Shown in pieces: positions 58,763 to 64,000 of a stretch of DNA of 64,000 bases. The notes under the pieces are model-generated. The model searched no databases and had not been told where the DNA came from. It was given only the letters and a program-made list of their open reading frames with translations. Each line of letters opens with the position of its first letter. The first letter of the stretch is position 1. The position numbers were made by a program, and so were the translations under genes. Source of the DNA: Chryseobacterium luteum (GTDB taxonomy: Bacteria > Bacteroidota > Bacteroidia > Flavobacteriales > Weeksellaceae); assembly GCF_000737785.1 (NCBI RefSeq), contig NZ_JPRO01000001.1, forward strand, positions 310,001-374,000, in the 5' to 3' direction.

Positions 58763-60262
58763 TTATAAGAATTTATTTTCTACCAATATCCAGAGTCTCT
58801 GGGCATATTCATCTACTTTACTCCACTTTCTTTCGTAATAAAGATCGCTTAGATATTCTTTTGCTTCTTCCAGGTTTCTGAAACTGTTCAATTGGGCAAC
58901 CGTTTCGTTCAGATCCGTCTGGCTTCCGCCGAACAGCATTTTTGAAAAGGCAATTCGGTCATTCAGATCCAGCCTGAATTCAGGTTTTACCTTATCGGCT
59001 TCCATAAAGTTGGTAGGAATGTTTGTTTTCAGAATGCTTCCCTGATTTTCTTTTGATTCAGAAACCGGTTTTTCTTTCGGTATATCCCTTTCAAGAGGAT
59101 CATCATCAAAAAGGGACTGTACAGCCTTTAGTCCTTTGATATTGGCCAGTTTTATTTTTTTCTCCTGCTGATATGCATCCAGATCTTCGAAGCTTTCGTC
59201 AGAAGCCGGCTTTTCTTTTCCTGTTTCCGGGAGAGGCTTGTCGATTTCAACAATTTTTCTTCTGTCATACACTTCAGCAAGGATGGTTTCTTTTTCATCC
59301 AAAGGAAAATCATTTTTTATTTCGCTCAGGATACCTTCTACATTAGATGTTTCTGTCAGCATTTCTCCCTGCTCAATGTTTATATGAGATGTACTGAACT
59401 GCTCTTCATTTTCCTCGATCAGTATTTCGTCTTCCAGCATTTCAGTATCAAAGATGCTTGGAATTATTTCTGTCTTTTCCCTGAATTTATCTGCAGTATT
59501 ATTGTCTGTGTCTGCTTTTTCAAGATCATCTGAAGCATCCGTTTCATGTGAAACATTCTCTCCATCTTCATCAATTTCATTAAGTTGATTGTTAAAAACC
59601 GCCTCCTCTTCTGTAATTTCACTGATGAATAAATCTTCGTTGAGACCTTCATCATTATCCGGTTCAGCACCAGCAAGGATTCTTTCTTCATCTACAAAAC
59701 TGAAGACTTTTTCGTTAACATTGAACGCTTCATTTTCATCAATTTCGTTCAGCTGGTTATTGAAAACCGCCTCTTCTTCTGTAATTTCATTCTGAGAAGT
59801 ATTTTCCTGAACGTTTCCTGCCTGGTCCTGTCCGTAATTTTCTTCAGAAAAATTTACAATACTTTCATGGAATTCATTTTCTACAATATCATCAAGCTGA
59901 TGGTTAAACTTTTCCTCTTCATCCTTTGATGTTACGGTATAATCTCCGCCTTCATTTTCATCAATCTCATTGAACTCATTATTGAAAATCGCCTCTTCTT
60001 CCGTCACCTCATGATGAGATTCATGCACATCATCCGGATTTAACGAAACATACTGATTCTCTGAATTCTGCTGTGAGTTATCTGTAATAAAATACTCCAT
60101 ATTTTTTTCCAGAAGCCTCAGAAAAGAGATCCTGTTCGCAAGCTCATCTACAAGATCCTGCTTGGAAAGTAATTCGTCTACGTTGTTTATTTTCTCCAGA
60201 ATATCAATGATATTCTTGGATTCAAAAAAAATTTTTTCCTTTAAATCTTGGATGTTCTGCAT
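58763..60262 (-). CDS. Acidic repeat protein of unknown function
   Basis: 499 residues. N-terminus helical (residues 1-60). From about 85 to 240 there are four degenerate copies of (I/V)TEEEAxFNNQLNEIDENE, one of them altered (DEEEKFNHQLDDIVENE), separated by 25-45 variable residues. The rest is a long acidic region with a compact C-terminal domain (NDRIAFSKMLFGGSQTDLNETVAQLNSF...YYERKWSKVDEYAQRLW). I recall similar proteins as unknown Flavobacterial proteins. It precedes rsmI with a 2-base gap. Confidence 0.65.
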   Translation of the reverse strand: MQNIQDLKEKIFFESKNIIDILEKINNVDELLSKQDLVDELANRISFLRLLEKNMEYFITDNSQQNSENQYVSLNPDDVHESHHEVTEEEAIFNNEFNEIDENEGGDYTVTSKDEEEKFNHQLDDIVENEFHESIVNFSEENYGQDQAGNVQENTSQNEITEEEAVFNNQLNEIDENEAFNVNEKVFSFVDEERILAGAEPDNDEGLNEDLFISEITEEEAVFNNQLNEIDEDGENVSHETDASDDLEKADTDNNTADKFREKTEIIPSIFDTEMLEDEILIEENEEQFSTSHINIEQGEMLTETSNVEGILSEIKNDFPLDEKETILAEVYDRRKIVEIDKPLPETGKEKPASDESFEDLDAYQQEKKIKLANIKGLKAVQSLFDDDPLERDIPKEKPVSESKENQGSILKTNIPTNFMEADKVKPEFRLDLNDRIAFSKMLFGGSQTDLNETVAQLNSFRNLEEAKEYLSDLYYERKWSKVDEYAQRLWILVENKFL

Positions 60263-60323
60263 AATAAGAATCTTATTAAAATTGCTTACTTTTGATCTTA
60301 AAAATATACGGCTAATTTAACAA

Positions 60324-60914
60324 ATGTTTTTAGAAAATACAATTAATCATTCCAAACAAAGTGGTTGGATGGAAGTTATTTGTGGCTCTATGTTTTCGGG
60401 AAAAACCGAAGAGCTGATCCGAAGATTGCGAAGAGCAGAAATGGCGGGTCAGAACGTGGAAATTTTTAAACCGAGACTGGATACACGATATTCTGAAGAG
60501 GACGTTGTTTCTCATAATCAGAATAAAATCCGCAGTACAGCAGTAGATAATCCCAATGAAATTCTTCTGCTGGCTTCTAACTGTGATGTGGTGGGAATAG
60601 ATGAAGCGCAGTTTTTTGATGAAAGCATTGTTGATATTGCCAACCAGCTTGCCAACAGCGGCGTAAGAGTGGTTGTGGCAGGCCTTGATATGGATTTCCT
60701 TGGACGTCCGTTCGGCCCGATGCCCAATTTAATGGCTACCGCAGAATACGTAACGAAAGTGCATGCTATTTGCAAGAGAACGGGAAATCTGGCCAATTAC
60801 TCCATGAGAATTTCCCAGGGAAATAATCTGGTAGAGCTTGGTGAAACGGAAAGCTACGAAGCAGTAAGCCGGCGTGTTTTTATAGATGAAGTCCTTTTAA
60901 AGAAGAAAAAATAA
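60324..60914 (+). CDS. tdk: Thymidine kinase
   Basis: 196 residues. Phosphorylates thymidine with ATP. P-loop GSMFSGKTEEL at about 22-32, DVVGIDEAQFFDE, VVVAGLDMDFLGRPFGPMPNLMA and VHAICKRTGNLANYSMRIS. Three of the four zinc ligands of Tdk are changed: the C-x2-C has become CKRT and the last pair is VSRRVF. Flavobacterial enzymes I recall look alike, so it is probably active. A TACTTTTG -7 box at 60287-60294 precedes it. Confidence 0.94.
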   Translation: MFLENTINHSKQSGWMEVICGSMFSGKTEELIRRLRRAEMAGQNVEIFKPRLDTRYSEEDVVSHNQNKIRSTAVDNPNEILLLASNCDVVGIDEAQFFDESIVDIANQLANSGVRVVVAGLDMDFLGRPFGPMPNLMATAEYVTKVHAICKRTGNLANYSMRISQGNNLVELGETESYEAVSRRVFIDEVLLKKKK

Positions 60915-61110
60915 AATATCCGGAAAGGCAAAAATAAAACCGTACAGCGGTGGATGATACAAAGGGACAAAGTAATTCTGTACTTTTAGATTGTCCGAAA
61001 AAATAAGTTAACTTGTAAAGGTAAAGGGCAAAAAGGAATATGGTTTAAAACAACAACCGCTTTTTCCAATTTACCATTACTGAGCTCAAAATAAAGCAGA
61101 AGGGGCACCA

Positions 61111-63558
61111 ATGAACTATACAGTAAAACAAATTGCAGAAATCACCAATGCACAGGTTATTGGAGATAAAGATTTATGGATCAGAAATATAGCGTTCGAC
61201 AGCAGAATTATTTATTCAACGAAGAATACGGCATTTATTGCGATCAATACGCATAAAAATTCCGGTGAAAAATTCATTGAATCTGCCATAGATCGCGGTA
61301 TTGTTGTGATTATTTCTGAGCATCAGTATCCGCAGTTTGAAAATGTAACATGGATCATTGTTGAAAATTCGGTAGAATTTCTTCAGAAGCTGGCGAAATA
61401 TCATTTTGAAAACTCCCATCTGAAATCAATCGGAATCACAGGAAGTAATGGTAAAACTATTTTGAAAGAATGGCTTTATCAATGCCTTTGGAGTGAATTC
61501 CCAACGATAAAAAGTCCGAAGAGTTTTAATTCTCAGATCGGCCTTCCGCTTTCCCTCCTCCAGATCAACACTTCTTATGAGCTTGGGATTTTTGAAGTAG
61601 GAATTTCAAAGCCGAATGAGATGGAAAAACTGGAAAATATATTCCATCCCCGGATCGGCCTGCTTACTCACATCGGAACTGCCCATGCAGCCAATTTTGA
61701 ATCTGAGGAAGAGCTGATCGATGAAAAGATTCTGCTGTTTAAACATTCTGAGGTCATTATTTACAATGGCGACAATGTACTGGTTGACAATAAGATAAAA
61801 GAAATATATTCAGGCAAAAAATTAATTTCCTACGGCATTAAAAACAATAACCAGGTTTGCATCAAAGAAGGTGTTTCTAAAGATGAAAATATCACGGTGA
61901 TCTATTTTGAAGAAGAGATCTCCTTCCCTGTTCACCAGAGAGATGAAGCTACTCTGACGAATGCTTTGGCTTTGATAACGGTTTTAAAGGAGCTGAATAT
62001 TGATAATCAGAAGATCGTAGAAAAGATCAATTCCTTAAAAGCTGTTGAAATGCGGCTGGAATCTATTGAAGGAATTAAAAACAATATCGTTATCAACGAT
62101 TCCTTTAATCTGGATCTGGATTCCCTGAAAACAGCCCTTCAGTTCCTGAATGAATATAAAAAATCTAAAAAATCTTTGGTTTTAACGGATATCGTAGGCG
62201 TTAATTCCAATTCTGAAGAACTCTACGAAGAAGTTTCCGAACTGGTGAATGACCAGAATTTCGATTCAGTATTCCTTATCGGCGATGAAATATCAAATTT
62301 TAGTGATTTATTTAAATCTAAAACTTCCACTTTCGTCAATACCCAGGAATTAATTGAAAGTAAACATCTTACAGAAATTGAAAACCAGATCATCCTGCTT
62401 AAAGGAGCAAGAAAATTCGAGATCGAAAAGCTTAAAGATATTCTTGAACTCAGAAAGCACGATACCGTTCTGGAGATTAATCTGAATGCGATCCTTCATA
62501 ACATCAACTATCACAAATCCCTGCTGAAGCCGGGAACGAAAATGATGGCGATGGTAAAAGCCAATGCTTACGGATTGGGCAGCTACGAAATTTCCGAATT
62601 TTTACAGCATCATCACATTGATTATCTGGGTGTTGCCTATGCAGATGAAGGTATAGAACTCCGTAAAAAAGGAATTACCACTCCTATTGTGGTCATGAAT
62701 CCTGAACAGCACAGCTATGAAGCCATCATTGAATATAACCTGGAACCTGAAATTTACAGTTTCAGGGTTTTAGATTTATTTTATGAGGCCGTTCAGAAAT
62801 CCGGGTATGATAAAAAATACCCTATTCATATCAAAATTGAGACAGGGATGCACCGTCTTGGTTTTAAAGATTTTGAATTGGATGAGCTAAGTGAAGCTTT
62901 AAATCATAAAAATGTAAAGGTTCAGAGCCTGTTCAGTCACTTATCCTCTTCCGATATGCCTGAAGAAAGGGAATTTACATTCAGGCAACTGGAGGTTTTT
63001 GAAAAGAATTCCAATTATCTTATCGAAAAGCTGGGCTACACCCCTATCCGGCATGTTCTGAATTCTTCCGGAATAACAAGTTATACTGAACATCAGTATG
63101 ATATGGTAAGAATAGGAATCGGAATGATCGGTGAATCACCATGCAGTGAAATACAAAAACAGCTTCAGTCTGTGGTAAGCTTTAAAACCGTAATTTCACA
63201 GATATCAACTGTTGATACCGGAGAGTCTGTAGGCTACAGCAGAAAATATAAACCTGATCATGCTGCAAGGATTGCTACAATTCCCGTAGGTTATGCAGAC
63301 GGGATCCCCAGACTGATAGGAAATCAGGTTGGAAATGTAGGAGTCAACAAAATACTGGCTCCTATTGTAGGAAATATCTGTATGGACATGATGATGATCA
63401 ATGTAGATCAGATTCCCTATGTAAAGGAAGGTGATACGGTCACCGTTTTTAATGCAAAACCAAGTTTAAAAGAATTCGCAGGCTACTGCAAAACGATAAC
63501 CTATGAAGTGTTAACCTCCATTTCGCCCCGGGTGAAACGGATTTATATAAAAGACTAG
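61111..63558 (+). CDS. MurF-alanine racemase fusion enzyme
   Basis: 815 residues. Domain 1 (1 to about 450) is MurF: ATP loop GITGSNGKT at 108-116, SPKSFNSQIGLPLSLL, FEVGISKPNEMEKL, and a C-terminal Mur domain with VINDSFNLDLDSLKTAL. Domain 2 (about 455-815) is alanine racemase: PLP Lys483 in MVKANAYGLGS, TGMHRLGF, and SVGYSRKYKPDHAARIATIPVGYADGIPR with the second catalytic Tyr. Joins D-Ala-D-Ala to the UDP-MurNAc-tripeptide and supplies D-Ala, so both steps of the D-Ala branch are in one chain. A known Bacteroidetes fusion. The 196-bp spacer before it shows no clear promoter. Confidence 0.95.
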   Translation: MNYTVKQIAEITNAQVIGDKDLWIRNIAFDSRIIYSTKNTAFIAINTHKNSGEKFIESAIDRGIVVIISEHQYPQFENVTWIIVENSVEFLQKLAKYHFENSHLKSIGITGSNGKTILKEWLYQCLWSEFPTIKSPKSFNSQIGLPLSLLQINTSYELGIFEVGISKPNEMEKLENIFHPRIGLLTHIGTAHAANFESEEELIDEKILLFKHSEVIIYNGDNVLVDNKIKEIYSGKKLISYGIKNNNQVCIKEGVSKDENITVIYFEEEISFPVHQRDEATLTNALALITVLKELNIDNQKIVEKINSLKAVEMRLESIEGIKNNIVINDSFNLDLDSLKTALQFLNEYKKSKKSLVLTDIVGVNSNSEELYEEVSELVNDQNFDSVFLIGDEISNFSDLFKSKTSTFVNTQELIESKHLTEIENQIILLKGARKFEIEKLKDILELRKHDTVLEINLNAILHNINYHKSLLKPGTKMMAMVKANAYGLGSYEISEFLQHHHIDYLGVAYADEGIELRKKGITTPIVVMNPEQHSYEAIIEYNLEPEIYSFRVLDLFYEAVQKSGYDKKYPIHIKIETGMHRLGFKDFELDELSEALNHKNVKVQSLFSHLSSSDMPEEREFTFRQLEVFEKNSNYLIEKLGYTPIRHVLNSSGITSYTEHQYDMVRIGIGMIGESPCSEIQKQLQSVVSFKTVISQISTVDTGESVGYSRKYKPDHAARIATIPVGYADGIPRLIGNQVGNVGVNKILAPIVGNICMDMMMINVDQIPYVKEGDTVTVFNAKPSLKEFAGYCKTITYEVLTSISPRVKRIYIKD

Positions 63559-63560
63559 TT

Positions 63561-64000
63561 ATGAGAAAACTCCTGATCCTTCTCTTCGCATTCCAACTCC
63601 TGATGATCCATTCTCAAGTGAAAAAGGATCTGGTCATACCAAAAAATCCAAGAATCGGTCTTTCGCTTGCCGGGGGCGGTGCCAAAGGTTTTTCACACGT
63701 TGGAGTACTGAAGGTATTGGATTCATTGGGAGTAAAAATTGATTATATTTCCGGAACGAGTATGGGAGCTATTGTAGGCGGCCTGTATGCCTCAGGATAT
63801 TCCGGAAAAGAAATAGAGAAGATCGTAATGGATACCGATTTCTATTCCCTGATCATGGATCCCAAATCCAGACAGGAATCTTCTTTCTTTAATAAATCCG
63901 TGGATAAATATCTTTTATCCATTCCTCTGAAAAACGGAAAAATATCCCTACCCTCCTCTATAAGCTCAGGACAGAGAAATGTATATCTCCTGAAGGAACT
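63561..64000 (+). CDS. Patatin-like phospholipase (3' end beyond the window)
   Basis: 146 residues are visible; the gene continues past 64000. Signal peptide MRKLLILLFAFQLLMIHSQ, oxyanion loop GGGAKG at 38-43 and nucleophile GTSMG with Ser67. Patatin-type Ser-Asp lipases release fatty acids from lipids; related NTE-like ones are tied to outer-membrane lipid turnover. Starts 2 bases after the murF-alr stop, so co-transcribed. The catalytic Asp and the C-terminal domains, often a BamA/TamA-like barrel in Bacteroidetes, cannot be seen here. Confidence 0.88.
   Translation, partial: MRKLLILLFAFQLLMIHSQVKKDLVIPKNPRIGLSLAGGGAKGFSHVGVLKVLDSLGVKIDYISGTSMGAIVGGLYASGYSGKEIEKIVMDTDFYSLIMDPKSRQESSFFNKSVDKYLLSIPLKNGKISLPSSISSGQRNVYLLKE

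Noticed and set aside
1..64000. CRISPR arrays, insertion sequences and prophage
   Set aside because: No regularly spaced direct repeats of CRISPR size, no transposase, integrase or phage structural genes seen in the window.

Overview
The window looks like a chromosome segment of a flavobacterium of the Chryseobacterium type (Bacteroidota, Weeksellaceae). This rests on the low-to-middling GC, start codons without Shine-Dalgarno sequences, several exact Bacteroidetes -7 boxes (TAnnTTTG, some with TTTG about 19-20 bases upstream), SusC-like and OMP_b-brl-like outer-membrane proteins, LytTR/2TM two-component genes, a MurF-Alr fusion and an SpmA-SpmB fusion. No search was run, so the genus is an inference.

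Most of the window is core genome. 0-5.6 kb: a MORN-repeat protein, a SPOUT RNA methylase, a CBS protein with NAD kinase, class II aldolase and AccD. 14.5-27 kb: nucleoside-recognition membrane protein, TonB-ExbD-ExbB, a DUF885 lipoprotein, endonuclease III, peroxiredoxin, GDP-mannose pyrophosphorylase, SprT-like protein and TolC. 27-38 kb: FolC, two identical tRNA-Val genes, three glycosyltransferases, SufE, ClpC and MnmA. 38-48 kb: a Gly/Cys-tailed protein, a LytS/LytTR operon with several 2TM-domain proteins, a TonB-dependent receptor and an AraC-type regulator. 48-64 kb: CuZn-SOD, a HigBA toxin-antitoxin pair, Prc protease, SurE, a Tes-like radical SAM enzyme with an Lgt-like membrane protein, GMP reductase, FabG, RsmI, thymidine kinase, MurF-Alr and a patatin-like protein cut by the window end.

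The accessory, most interesting part is about 5.6-14.4 kb. It holds a ThiF/E1-like adenylyltransferase, a LuxR-type regulator, a FeeM/LuxI-like acyltransferase, an outer-membrane beta-barrel protein, a 74-residue double-glycine precursor peptide whose core is a row of five Tyr-led tetrapeptides, an FxsB-like radical SAM/SPASM enzyme, a C39-peptidase ABC exporter and a 40-residue membrane peptide. I read it as a RiPP locus (probably cyclophane/triceptide-like) next to a signal-synthase and regulator pair. Two pairs of 16-bp palindromes (CTACAC-N4-GTGTAG), each pair spaced exactly 38 bp with a TAnnTTT element another 38 bp on, precede the acyltransferase and the outer-membrane gene. This is a strikingly regular operator system, read here as lux-box-like.

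A second regulatory pattern is a 21-bp-spaced direct repeat, C(T/C)GAANGG, 59-60 bp upstream of both the LytS-2TM kinase gene and the TonB receptor gene, each followed at the same distance by a TAnnTTTG box. It suggests a LytTR regulon. A third theme is that AccD, endonuclease III and thymidine kinase here have lost most or all of their usual structural metal-binding cysteines.
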